Positions 1-10,905 of a stretch of DNA of 64,000 nt are shown here, piece after piece. This DNA is from Linum tenue (taxonomy: Eukaryota > Streptophyta > Magnoliopsida > Malpighiales > Linaceae). Made by a program: the position numbers and the translations under genes. The DNA lies in the NCBI GenBank assembly GCA_946122785.1, contig CAMGYJ010000008.1, forward strand, positions 17,137,475 through 17,201,474, read 5' to 3'. Each line of letters starts with the position of its first letter. The stretch's first letter is position 1. The notes below the pieces were generated by a model. The model had not been told where the DNA came from. It saw nothing but the letters and a program-made list of their open reading frames with translations, and made no database searches.

Positions 1-283
1 ACGACCTCTAGGTTATTTACATATATATTTGTATTAATAACAACAAGCCACAACCTCTACCAATAGATTAAGAATCAAACAAGGACTCGATTTAAGTCAA
101 GAATCGTATAGACGGGATACTTACACCGAATTCAAAGCTTTTCTTAATTAAAAGCTAAGAACCCCTCCTTGCTCTCTCACAATCAAGCTAACTCTCTTTA
201 GTTTAGCTTAGATGAGAGCAAGAACCTACTGTAATTCCAAACAAGAACTCACTTTTACTCTTGCACTAAAACCAATCACAAAC
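1..283. other. Flank with no gene recognised
   Basis: AT-rich sequence left of the first transposon. I see no coding pattern, splice-framed exon or repeat structure in it. Confidence 0.5.
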
Positions 284-292
284 ACTTTCTGC

Positions 293-393
293 GGGTTTTT
301 TTTAGAAATAGCACCATTAATTTTTTTTTACAAAATAGCACCCAACCCATAGAAATTACAAAAATATCACCCTTATTTTCAAACCGCACCTCC
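293..393 (+). repeat. Left terminal inverted repeat of the first MULE
   Basis: Pairs with 4840-4940 read in reverse complement. The shared core includes AAATAGCACC, ATAGAAATTACAAAAAT and CACCCTTATTTTCAAAC. By eye the arms match over about 100 bp with few substitutions and a small indel in the T-run. Confidence 0.9.
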
Positions 394-780
394 AAGATGC
401 GGTTCACATGTGAACCGCTCGTCAAATGTGCGTTTTATATGTAAACCGCATCCTGAGAGAACGTTTTAAGGTTCTGGGCCAAAACCGCATCTTGGCCATG
501 CGGTTTTGTGTCTGACCTAACAGAACCGCATGGCCTAGATGCGTTTCTTTGGCTGACCTAGCAAAACCGCACGCTGAGGATGCGGTTCTGTGTCTCCAAC
601 ACAAACCGCACCCTCAACATGCGTTTTTGCCCTTGCAGACACACAAACCGCACCCCCCCCCCTATGCGGTTTGGTTGTCGTCCCCTTTTTCCCGACATCC
701 ACCATGTTGCCATGCAGGTTGACAGACTGGGGTTGCATGGCAGATGAAAACCACACCCTCCCCATGCGGTTTTCATTGAT
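380..780. repeat. Left subterminal array of short palindromes (ACCGCA...TGCGGT)
   Basis: Roughly eight units follow one another. Each has ACCGCA, a 6-14 nt variable loop (often CTGAGGA or CCTCAACA), then TGCGGT or TGCGTT. Clear units lie near 382, 486, 527, 566, 604, 646 and 751. Each unit is a potential hairpin. Sub-terminal repeats that bind transposase are known from Mutator elements, but I have not seen this unit described. Confidence 0.75.
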
Positions 781-900
781 GATTTTGCCTATAAAAGGCA
801 GCCCCGGGAAACCTCTTCTCTTCACACCTCTCCTTCTCCCTTTTCAATTTTCTGTTGTAGCTCCCTACTTCTTTATTGTTTTTGCGGTTAACGTTAACTC

Positions 901-976
901 GTAAGTTTATTTTGTATTACTTTTTATTATGATTTGTGATTTTTATGATATTAACTAAACTACAGTTTTTTTGCAG
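901..976 (+). other. Candidate 5' UTR intron of the MULE transposase
   Basis: GTAAGT at 901 and TTTTTTTGCAG ending at 976 form a canonical plant intron directly in front of the ATG at 977. The ATG choice rests on this acceptor. Confidence 0.5.
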
Positions 977-2221
977 ATGGCATTCCAAAAGTTCACGCTT
1001 GGGTTACGGTGGAATGGTTACACGGAAGAGACCGGAAAGGGGGTCACCTATGTCGATGTCAATTTTCAGAAAATAAAGGTCGCTACCAGACCGATGCTTG
1101 AAGACCTCTATCAAATGTGTACTAACGTTACTTGCATGGATGGCACGAGGAGAGTTGATCGTATGGTGTACCGATATCCAAACAGAGAAGGCGGGTCATT
1201 GTGGCATGAGGAATATCTCATAACCACTCAGGATGAAGTAGATGTCATGCTCGAATTCTTGTGGTCCAATAATCTTTCCAAAACCGAGATGTTCGTTTAC
1301 ACCGAGACGGTCGTAGGAGTCGGAGGTCATTCTGGAGACGGTCAAACATCTGGTATCCATGGTGGAGGTGAATTATATGGAGATCATCCGTACCAAAGTT
1401 ACCATGATCCTCATTCCTATTTTCAGTACCAAGAGCAAGGTGAAGGTCATCATCAATCTTTCCCATCATATGAAGAAGAAGTTCAAACGGACCATGCCAA
1501 CCAACCCGAGTACAACTTCCAATCAGGCAGCGGTAGTTTTCACAACTACCATTATGGAGCTAATGAAGGTGCCTTTCATGATCTGGATCAGATGGAAGAT
1601 GCCCTGCCAGCACCAGTTAGTGACTCCTCCGATGAAGAAGGAGAGAACAACGTCAGTGCTGACAGCTCCGACCCTCTAGAAGGTGCTGATGATTCAGGAC
1701 CAGAGTCAGAGTCAGATAATGATGATGAGGTGGCTCGTGACCGTGTACCAGTCCCCTACTATAATCACATTCCAGACGACAATTGGTGTGTCGACAACGA
1801 CATGGAGCCGCCAGAGGTCCCAGTATGGGATCCAATCACTAGGTTTATGAAGGGCCAACAATTTGGCTCGAAGAAGGAAGTGCGGCACGCCATTGATACT
1901 GAAGCAATGACTCAGCATTTTGAATGGCACACAACTCATTCCAACACGAAAAGGCTCATAATCAGATGTCGTAATCAACACAAGGGATGCAATGTTAGGA
2001 TTCGGGCCATCAACAGCAAGAGACACGACCATTGAGTCATATCCCGTGCGGTGAACACACACACATGTGTGTCATCCATAACATCCCAAGGCCATCGACA
2101 ATTGAAATCCAGGCTAGTTGCCGCGGCTATCAAGCATCTAATTGAGCAAGATCCTGACCTGAAGGTGAAAGTCATAATCGCTGACATTACAAGTCGTTAT
2201 GGTTATATTATTAACCATTGA
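977..2221 (+). pseudogene. MuDR-type transposase, N-terminal part only, broken
   Basis: The open frame starts at ATG 977, directly after the acceptor of a 5' UTR intron. The N-terminal 120 residues are a variable leader. A long acidic Ser/Asp/Glu-rich spacer with His/Tyr runs follows. At about residues 280-350 comes the MuDR DNA-binding domain, recognisable by FMKGQQFGSKKEVRHAI and a C-x4-C pair (RCRNQHKGCNVRI). A TGA at 2033-2035 stands where the family has the conserved Trp of the W-x-I segment. Beyond it the same frame continues with HTC and HRQ motifs typical of the family, until a second stop near 2219. The DDE catalytic region and SWIM zinc finger are missing. The protein cannot catalyse transposition. 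Confidence 0.85.
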
Positions 2222-3420
2222 CCGATATGACCAGGGAATTGCTGGCAATGCCAATGAATGATGTTCGGCGGGTATGGATCGTAGATGATCTACAAAAAGA
2301 AATGAGTAATTTAAGTTAAACAAAATTGAAAAAATACATGTACTCCATGAAAAAAAATTATAACACTTCCAAGTATTCTAGTTACCTCTCCTTCCCAAAG
2401 TCGCTCTAGCCTCTTCCGATACTTTGCCAACTTGTGTTCGGAAAGGTTGTCGCATGTTGAGGCTCCAACCCACCTTATTAATAAGACGATAATGAAACTA
2501 TAATAAGCTAAAACACAAACGAAATTTTGTTATGAAAATCATGATTGGGTATGAGAAGTTTACCTAAAACCACAAGCTTCGAGTCTTAGGGGATGATCGG
2601 GACCCCAATTGAGGTCGGGATGTTTGAGCGGTGCAATCCATGGCAGATGCTCCCAAGCCCAAAATTGGACGATGAACATTGCCCCGCCAACCTCCCTCAC
2701 AGCTTTGAGAGATGCATTGCACAAATGGTGGTAGATATTAGCTAGGCAAGCGGATGCCCAGCTAAACTCCCCCACCTCATCCCAACTACCAAGGAGGATC
2801 CTAAGCCATCCACAGCTAATTAAATTGCTGGACTTCTTGGAGACAAACACTCCTCCGATCATGCCTATGAGATAGACACGAGCATATCTTTCCTTCACTT
2901 CCTCTGGACTTTCCTCGGTGAGGGGAACCCCATTTTTTGCAGGATCGTGAAGGTCCCTAAAATACTTCGTCAACCAAGTGATTGATACTTGGTGTTTCCT
3001 CAATGGTGGCATGCGATCCGTCGCATCAACGCTCCACTTGATTGGTACTTTCACCCCCAAAACACTGTAGATGAAATGCTACCAACGGGTCATACCGTCA
3101 ACATCCTCGGGGGGGGGGGGGGGGGGGGGGATGATCACTCACACACACACCGCTTTGTCGTCGATGGGCAGATCGGTTAGGATGGCGACGTCCTTTAGCG
3201 TGATGGTGCACTCTCCTTCGCGAAAGTTGAAACAATGTGTCTCCTTTCGCCATCTCTCCACCAATGCGGTGACGAGTTGAGATCGACTTTTATGCCTACT
3301 AAATGCCTAATCGACTCCAACCGTGCCCTTTTGAGAAAGGGCAAGATAACGTCGTTCCATGGGAGCACATTGGTCGTACCCCTGTAGCGGAGTATTTGTT
3401 GTGCCTACTAGCGAAAATTT
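2220..3420 (-). pseudogene. Plant mobile domain (PMD, MAIN-like) gene, fragmentary
   Basis: The minus strand reads PMD hallmarks in order. LVTALVERWRKETH and ITLKDVAILTDLPIDD lie near 3270-3150. The main open segment 2564-3060 includes WLTKYFRDL, YARVYLIGMIGG and the W-rich stretch GAMFIVQFWAWEHLPW. Two further exons follow: 2386-2473 (WVGASTCDNLSEHKLAKYR) and 2220-2289 (YDPYPPN, QQFPGHIGQWL). Donors GTAAAC and GTAACT and acceptors ATAAG and TTGTAG frame these exons in consistent phase. A 22-bp G-run at 3109-3130 and a TGA break the frame between the first two parts, and the C-terminus is lost at the junction with the transposase. In host genes PMD proteins (MAIN, MAIL1) act in the nucleus in silencing; a function for this copy is unlikely. 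Confidence 0.82.
3109..3130 (+). repeat. 22-bp poly-G run inside the PMD gene
   Basis: Uninterrupted G-run within coding sequence of the minus-strand PMD gene, next to a premature TGA. Similar runs occur at 653-662, 4490-4501, 28713-28728 and about 43721-43732. Confidence 0.9.
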
Positions 3421-3690
3421 TAACGTTATTTATGAAATATTAGTAACAGTTTTTTCTTATAACTAACTTAATTAAATAAATGATGTAACAAACAAATTTA
3501 AATAATTGATGGTTTTTCCCAAGATATATACATAATTTCATAAAACAAACATACTCAATAATTAACATAAATAACATTCTAAATGAATAATAATTTAAAG
3601 AGATACATTCATATTCAAATATTTGAAATTAATAAAATTCATTTTCTACACATACACATAAATCGTATTGGTTGTTTGGTAAATAATTTA

Positions 3691-3958
3691 ATTGTATTGG
3701 TTGTTTTAAATAATTTAATCGAATACAATGCAAAATTCGTTAGACTCTTAGAAGAGGTATACATCTTCTTAGAAACACAACATTTTTTATAGAAAAATGG
3801 GGGATCAGAGGATCGCTTAAAACCCGATTTTCCCAGGGAATGAGAGGATCATGATAATCGCTTAAAATCTCATTTCCTTAGACATGCATATCTTTATAAA
3901 GAGTCGAAGTAAGTGGCGCTATGTATTCGATTAAATTATTGAAAACAACCAATACGAT
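3691..3958. repeat. 36-bp inverted repeat with 196-bp loop, possible MITE
   Basis: The arm at 3691-3726 and the arm at 3923-3958 (reverse complement) match at 34 of 36 positions. The shared core is TATTGGTTGTTTT followed by AATAATTTAATCGAATAC. A third partial copy of the arm starts at 3662. It lies inside the first MULE, downstream of nothing recognisable. It may be a small MITE, but no target duplication is obvious. Confidence 0.55.
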
Positions 3959-4519
3959 TAAAAATGATCAAATTTATTTTACATTCCACTAAGTACATTA
4001 GCAAAATAAAAGAAAGAAATATGATGAAGAATTGTATGTACCTCGTGATCGTTCCAAACATCTCTTGAACAATGGTTGGTTTGGTCGTACCAGTCGGTTG
4101 GATCAATAGGTCCTTGATCAACATAATACCGTTGGTTGTATATATTCACGTCGTCCCCAACCTAAGAGAGAATAACAACAAGGTTAGTACATAGATTAAT
4201 TAAAAATGTTATAACAACAACAAAAATTTGGTAAAATGAGTACGTACCGCTTGAAATTCATCATAATAAACTCCCTCTTCTTGGAACCACTCGTCTATTT
4301 TTTCGCGAAAGTCGGACAGAGACTCGGCGGGTTTTGAAGGAAAAACCAAAGAAAAGTTTTCTGATGGCAGGTCGGACTTAGCCGCAACCAACATACCACT
4401 ATTTCCTAGGCTTTTAGGAGGGGAGGTGGATGGATAGAGAGCTAATTTTAGAGAGAGAGTGAAGAATGGGTTGTGGTGTGAAAAAATGAGGGGGGGGGGG
4501 GAGGGGGTATTTATACTTG

Positions 4520-4860
4520 CAGACCGCACCCTCCAGAGGCAGTTTAGTATTTGCCCTTGCCAAAACCGCATCTGGAGGGTGGAGTTCACGAAATCCGAGG
4601 CGCAAAAACGCACCAGAAGGATGCAGTCTTCAATCCTCTACACGGATCGCTGAGGTGGCGTGCGGTCTGCCGTTGGATCGCCGCCAAATCCAACGGTCTT
4701 GGGGGCCGTTGCGTCCGAAATGAAAACCGCACGCTGACGATGCGGTCTTCTCACTGATGTGGCAAGGACCGCACCCCCAAGGTGCGTTTTCTAAATAAAA
4801 CGTTCGGTGAAGGTGCGTTTTATCTAGAAAATGCACCTTGGAGGTGCAGTTTGAAAATAA
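4520..4860. repeat. Right subterminal array of short palindromes
   Basis: About six units of the same ACCGCA...TGCGGT type as in the left arm, including ones near 4523, 4564, 4606, 4726, 4769 and 4831. Some are decayed (GCAGT, GGAGTT). The two arrays are not copies of each other; only the unit is shared. Confidence 0.7.
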
Positions 4861-4940
4861 GGGTGCTATTTTTGTAATTTCTATCGGCTGGGTGCTATTT
4901 TTGTATTTTTTTTAAAGGGTGCTCTCATTGGAAAAATCCC
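4840..4940 (-). repeat. Right terminal inverted repeat of the first MULE
   Basis: Reverse-complement partner of 293-393. It reads out through GGGTGCTATTTTTG twice before ending in AAAAATCCC next to the target duplication. Confidence 0.9.
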
Positions 4941-5559
4941 TCTTTCTGGCCAATCAATTAACCAACATGCCAAGAACTTTGCTTGTTTTGGTCTTTGAAA
5001 TAGCCTTGGCATTAGGGCGGATCAGGGAGAGATTCATAGCGTCTTATCCACGTTCGTTAACCCTCGCGGATTTCCTCGAACCTAGACTCGGAAGCTAGAG
5101 CCTACATGAGGAGTTAATTACTGATGACAACGGGTCATGTTTGGGACGAATACCCCTAAACCCCTGCCCTGCCTTCTAACCCATCGCCCTACCCCGCGAC
5201 CCATAACGAATCGTTGTTTTCTTACCCAGGTTGTGCCCTGCACGTGGCGGGTAAAACTCGTCATGCCCCATTTTAATTTACCAACATGTAATATCATTAA
5301 TGCATCATATACCAGGCCTACACCCTACCCCATTTTTTCCCCAACGTTTGATTTTGCATAATCATTCATAATGTAGCTGCTTAACTTGTAATATAACATA
5401 TAATCCATAAAGAAAATTCCAAATTCCATTCATCATCAACTAAAATCAACTCTCAAACCTCCTCTAAGAATTGAAATCCGAATAAAAAAAGAGGTTGCAT
5501 AAACCATAAGAATTCATAAGAACATTGGAAGTTTATTAGTTGAAAAATCTGGAAAGTTC

Positions 5560-6960
5560 AAACTTCCTTTTGACTTGCAGCAGCCAACAATCCTTCCTAA
5601 GTCCTAGAGCAGCAAATAAATCTTCTCTAGCCTCCCTTAACTTTAAGTATCATTAACCTGCAATATATATACATAAAACATGAACAAGGCAAACACTGAT
5701 GTAAGATTGTAAGTGCAATTGAAAAGGAAACATCCAAACATTCATGGAGCAGCCAAATACTATTGCAATTGAGAAGTAAAATGCCATGGAATCAATACCT
5801 CGAGATCATTCTTTTCCTCTCCATCAGAATCCTCAAGTATGGTACCATGTGAGGCCTTATCTACAGTGGAACCAACTGCATTTATATATAAAACAGTTAG
5901 AAAGAGTCCTAAATCATGTATATGTGAAGGAAAAAACATTTGGAATTATGATAGTGACTATTTTTAGCTACGAAAGTAGCACACATCAACCATTATATAG
6001 TATATGGATCCAGCCTACTTCGATGAGAAGAAATTACCCTAGCACTGGTGCTAAAAGCACACTTTGCTGCCACTGTAGAGACAAGAATAGACAAAACGTC
6101 CCTTGCAACCTTATGCAATATATGATATTTACTTCTATTTGATTTCCACCAACAAAAACATCAAAATTGGGTGTGTATAATTCCATCTTCCAAGTAGAAA
6201 TCCAACTTTGATCTAGTTGGCTTCCTTTTTCCTTCTAGAAGCATATAGACCAAATTTGGTTGATGATTCCTTTTGACTTGCAACAGCTCCAGAACTGCCC
6301 ATTTGAACTCCATCATTTACTTTATCTTGCTCTTTGTCCTTCTCTTTGCAGTCTTCAACTAGCTTACGACATATACTGAATCAACTTCTCCATATGCCAT
6401 TTACTATCCTCAACATAAATCTAAGGAAAGTATCAATCCATTACATTAATTTTATACCTTGGATCAAGTATAGCTGCAACTCCCATTAAATAATGCACCT
6501 CGGACCAATACTTGTCAAACTTTTCCAACATGTTCATTATCATAGTCTCAATGATTTCAGTTCCACAAGGACACCACTATCCTAAAGCAATCTTAAGCTC
6601 ACAAATAACTTCAAAACATAAGTTGGCAGTCGAATATTAGTGCCAAAAAAGTTCAGTGGCACTATAAAACTTCTTTACCTTACTACAAATCTCTTCTATC
6701 AACTTCCAATCACCCTCAGTAGGCAAGCACTTGTACTTTGGTTCCCGATTTCTTAACCGATTAAAAACTTCTTTATACCCTAAATTAGTATTCAACATCA
6801 AATAAGTTGAATTCTATCTAATGTCACAGTCAAGTATAAGCTTCTTACCACATTAATTACGAATCCCACGTGCAGCTTCAAGCTGGTGGGTAGTCTCCAC
6901 AAACTTTTCTCATCTCTTAGGTGTCGCTAGCCATAAATTAACATTCTCTCTAATTCTGTC
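5560..6960 (-). pseudogene. hAT transposase, C-terminal part
   Basis: The minus strand from 6955 continues the frame broken at 9179 (IRENVNLWLATPKR), then gives LEKFDKYWSEVHYLMGVAAILDPRYK near 6540-6455, a hallmark of hAT proteins. Below about 6200 the sequence is too eroded for me to place the dimerisation domain firmly. Stops and frameshifts are present throughout. Confidence 0.75.
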
Positions 6961-9173
6961 TGTAACACCCTACCCTATACGTTTTGCCTAATCATATTGT
7001 TCATACAATTGCAGCGGAATTGATCTTGGGTGTTACATTAATTATCAAAATTTACCCAAATAAAATTTCGACATGAATTACTCGCGTAATGGGCTAACAG
7101 TTCTTGCAACTTATCCTGCAAAATAATTCATCACAAACATATATACTCACAACCATATGCATTGGCTTTTCATAGCCACAGTCACAGTTTCATACTACAC
7201 AACTGCATACTATACTGATACATGCTATAATCATCATAACTTACATAATTACACAATATACACATATCATCAACTTTTCACACCTGTGGATATCTCACAC
7301 TACATCAGAAGCTAGTATGCACATGAAAAACGTTCTCAAAACATTTTTACAAAAAGGTGTGGATCACTGGCCAAAATCCCAAGTAGTAGACCAAGCACAG
7401 AATAGTTGAAGACAATACCTCATCCTGCCTGCAACTCCTCGCTCTGCCCACACCTAAGTACTTGCTACTGCTATTGCTGATGATCTGCTTACACATGGCA
7501 TAAGCAGAGGAAAAGAATAAAAGAGGGTCAGCTCATAGCTGAGTGAGATAATCATAGCATCATGAGTTCATAACAGAGCATACCCCTACCATACATCTAG
7601 CAAACAAGCCAAAGCACTGGGATCAGACCTCAACCATCCGACATCCCAATAGGCAGAAGACTCAACCACCTTGACTTATGCATGTGCATCTTATCATGTT
7701 TTACTTATAGGCGCCTGGCTACTCCCATGCTAATAACTCTCCCGGGAAACATACCCCACATCCCGTCGGATGTAGTCATACATACCCCACACCACTATGG
7801 GTGTAGTCATACCCCGACACCGCTCTGGGTGTGGTCATATCTCGTAAGAATTCTTCAGTCACCACCACATGAGAGGTGTGACTATCATACATATCATAAT
7901 AGAGTAATAGCATAGAGAACCCTAATTATTATGTAGTTGACCGTGAGACCACAACACTCATATTTGGTATCCTTATACAGGATTCATATCTCATCTTGCT
8001 TAATCATAATTCATTACTTGCACATGTACTTGACCTGGGCATATTTGGCTCAACATAGGTAAATCAGGAGTCGTATAATTACACTTCCTCGGGATAAACC
8101 CTCGTGCAAGTCATCCTCCTTAAACATCATAATATCACCCTGGGAAGTTTATTTCCCCCACTTGTGAATCCAAATACAACCACAATATCACATCATGTCA
8201 AAACACCTGATCGAACAACCATGAAGTCATATCAACGGTTAAGCCACCAATGGCAACATGTATGCAATCATCAACATAAACAAGGTCCATATTGGCTAGG
8301 GCAAGTCAATAATATCATACAACAATCCATGGTTCATCATATAGCATAAAAGTCCATACACCCCTAATCATGTCATTCTAATTCACCTAGGTCAATTCTA
8401 AGCATCAATATAATTACCGTGATACGACAAACCCGGTATGTCGTGCTAATCCCTCACCAGTTCTGGTCGTTCAAACACCAGTTTAACCTTCCCGTACTAA
8501 AACGTCAATTTCAGGAACGAACCCCGAATGAAAATCCGAGACCGTCCTAATATCCCCTGCAGTATCCCCGTTAATATTAGTTCTAGGCTCCAGGTCAAAT
8601 TCTTGATAAAAACATACCAAACCCTGGCCGGAGCTAAATTCAGCGATTTGGACCCCGACCTAAATAATTGCCGAAATTCAAGGATTAGAACTAGAGGATT
8701 GATTACCTCGCTGCAGGAAGCTCGTATATGAAATTTGGGCTCAATCCGGCTTCCGGATAGTCCGAAACCCTAATTTGGCTTATCGGGAATTCAAGAAATT
8801 CCTGAACCAAAAACTCGTTTTAAAGCTCTAAATTGATAAATCACGATGTATAGGTGAATTAGGCATTACTTACGGGATTTTTGGATCACTAGAGCTCAAG
8901 ATTCGAGCTTTGAAAATTTCTCCCCGAGCTCCCCTGTTCGCTCTGCTCCTCTCGGTCCGTAAAATGGAAAGAAGAAGAAGTGGAATGGTTTCTGGAAAGT
9001 TTAGTCGGGGGAGGGAACTAAATGTCCCTATATATATATATAATAATTAATACGTATACTTATCCGATCGATCGATAATTCAATTTTCGTCGAAATACTA
9101 TCAAAACGCTCGATTTTAAATCGCGAATTTTCTAGTGTTCGAAATGTGGGTTTTGCCGGAACGAGATGTTACA
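6961..9173 (-). mobile_element. Solo LTR of a gypsy-type retrotransposon
   Basis: Starts TGTAACACCC and ends GAGATGTTACA, so it has TG...CA ends. It is flanked on both sides by CTGTC (6956-6960 and 9174-9178), a perfect 5-bp target duplication. There is one LTR and no internal region, so the element was reduced by LTR-LTR recombination. Length (2213 bp) and end sequence fit chromovirus (Tekay/Del-like) LTRs. Orientation is probably minus. On that strand a TATA-like AT run near 9040-9060 is followed by a pyrimidine-rich leader, and a GTAAGT-like donor lies near 8880. The LTR disrupts the hAT transposase. Confidence 0.9.
7740..7850 (+). repeat. Imperfect short tandem repeats inside the solo LTR
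   Basis: Three to four units of about 30 bp built around CATACCCCACA and GGTGTAGTCATA. They lie within the LTR and are probably part of its U3/R region. Confidence 0.6.
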
Positions 9174-9178
9174 CTGTC

Positions 9179-9463
9179 TATACCATCTCCAATCACCTTA
9201 AGACCTTCTTTGACAACAAGATTTAATATGTGTGCACAACACCCCATATGAATCATACTTTCATTGTCCAAGAGAGACTCTAAAGGATGTTTCTCGATCA
9301 GTCGATTCATCATTGCGTCATTAGTCGAGCAGTTATCAACTGTGAAAGCTAATAATCTATGGTCGAGGTTCCAATCTAGTAAACAATTAAACAAAGATTC
9401 ACAAAGGACTTCACTAGTGTGAGGGGTAGGTACATAAATGAACCTGTAAATCAAAGATGACAC
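9179..9463 (-). pseudogene. hAT transposase, central catalytic block
   Basis: Carries IYVPTPHTSEVL, FTVDNCSTND (with the conserved D-N-x-x-x-N-D) and MGCCAHILNLVVKEGL. These are the diagnostic central blocks of the family. The reading frame then meets the solo LTR at 9173 and resumes at 6960 on the other side of it. Confidence 0.88.
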
Positions 9464-10170
9464 AACCTAATTAAACTTAAACAGTAGTAACAAGTAATCA
9501 CATACTGAGAGTGGGCATTAGTAATCAGAAGGCAACAATAAAACTAATCACATTATAAGGAAACAATACAACTAATCACATTAGAAGGCAATAATACATG
9601 TTCTCCTTAGTATTCAAAAGGCAGTAAGCAAAAGTAATATTTCACAAGTAATTACATACTGGGCATTAGTAATCACAAGGGAGTAGTACAAGCAATCGCA
9701 TCACATCTCTTTATACATACTTTAATGCAAGACAGTAGTACTCGCATACTGTAATAAGGGAAGTAAGTACTAGCTAGCTAATTACATCACAAGTATAAGT
9801 TATCACATACGACAAAACTTAAATAGCAGCGCAAGTAATTGCAAGTAAATACTAGCTAGCTAATTACAAGTTATATGATATTTACTCATAGCATTAAGTA
9901 GGTACTAGCTACAGAAGCAAATTGTGAATCTGCTGCAATACAAGTAATCACAAGTAAAAATCATAAGTCGGAAGAGCATCAGACTTACATAAGAACACTT
10001 TTTCCCTTCTTCCCTATCTTTTACTTGCTAGTTGATTTGAAATTAGTTTAGCAAGAGCGTCTGACTTATTGACCTCAATGTTGCCTTTGATTTTTTTTAC
10101 TTCAAATAAGACCATCTTTAAGTAGTCAACACAAGGCAACAATCACGTGTTGTAATAAGGGAAGTAAGTA

Positions 10171-10380
10171 CTAGCTAGCTATGAAAACCAAAATGTACCT
10201 GATAATTCGACTTTGTAAAGTCCAATCATTATCAATATAGTATGTAGTCACTGCCATGAAACCCTTCTTCTGAAAATATGTCCACATATCTGTGGTTATT
10301 GACACTCTACCTTCGTTCTTCCTCAAAAGCTCCATTGAATCATAAATGCCAACAAAATCTTGTTTATGGTGTTTGGACAT
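10171..10380 (-). pseudogene. hAT transposase, start of RNase H-like fold
   Basis: Contains GRVSITTDMWTYFQKKGF, the segment carrying the first catalytic Asp of hAT transposases, followed by YIDNDWTLQSRII. A donor (GTACAT) at the ATTATCAG end fits the hAT intron commonly placed just before the F-x-Y-V-P block. The intron would run 10199 to about 9444 and is filled with AAGTAATCACA-type simple repeats. Confidence 0.82.
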
Positions 10381-10530
10381 ACCATCTTAAAGCATGAATT
10401 CAAACTCATGGTGTAACTCCTAAAACCTTCATGCTCCACGATCGAGAGAGGGTACTCATGCCTTATAATAGCCTTAGCCAGTTCTTTTCTAGAGTTCTCT
10501 TGACTAAAGTTGAATGGCGTCGACTGAAAT

Positions 10531-10905
10531 TTATCCTATATTCCGATTTTCTTGCAATAGTTGTTGTTTTATATCTCCAAGCCGCTTCAGCTTAGGACAC
10601 TGATAGTAATGATTCTTCATATGAGTTGTTCCTTGTGATAGGTCTCCAACTAGCTTTTTCTTGCAATACTTACACTCGGCTTTTGGCTTGACATCCACTG
10701 TTACCTTGTTGTAGTGTTTCCACCACTTCGAGAATACCTTGCTAGACGTAGGGCCCTTGTGCTTCTCCTTCTCATCAGCTTCAAGTGGGGCTTCATCAAC
10801 AACATGAATAACATCATATTGAGGGCCTTGAGCCAGATCAGGTTGAGGTTGGGAAGTTATTGCCTCCACATTCAGAACAATAGATTCATTTTGAGGCCCC
10901 TCCAT
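10531..10905 (-). pseudogene. hAT transposase, BED zinc-finger part
   Basis: Starts at an ATG (10905) and reaches a BED finger at about residues 58-112: KWWKHYNKV, then C-x2-C in ECKYCKKKL, then HMKNHYYQC. This is the DNA-binding N-terminus of plant hAT transposases. It is followed after a degenerate gap by the next conserved block at 10380. Belongs with the fragments at 10171-10380, 9179-9463 and about 6000-6960. Confidence 0.85.

Larger units (their letters stand above)
293..4940. mobile_element. Mutator-like element (MULE) with transposase N-terminus and plant mobile domain gene
   Basis: The element begins GGGTTTTTTT and ends AAAAATCCC. The outer 100 bp at each side are inverted copies of each other, built around AAAATAGCACCC and ATAGAAATTACAAAAAT. 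The flanks are ACTTTCTGC (284-292) and TCTTTCTGG (4941-4949), 7 of 9 identical, as expected for an aged 9-bp Mutator target duplication. Inside are a MuDR-type transposase N-terminal exon on the plus strand and a plant mobile domain gene on the minus strand, ending tail to tail near 2220. The DDE catalytic core of the transposase is absent, so the copy is non-autonomous. PMD genes are known passengers of plant MULE and gypsy elements. Confidence 0.88.
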
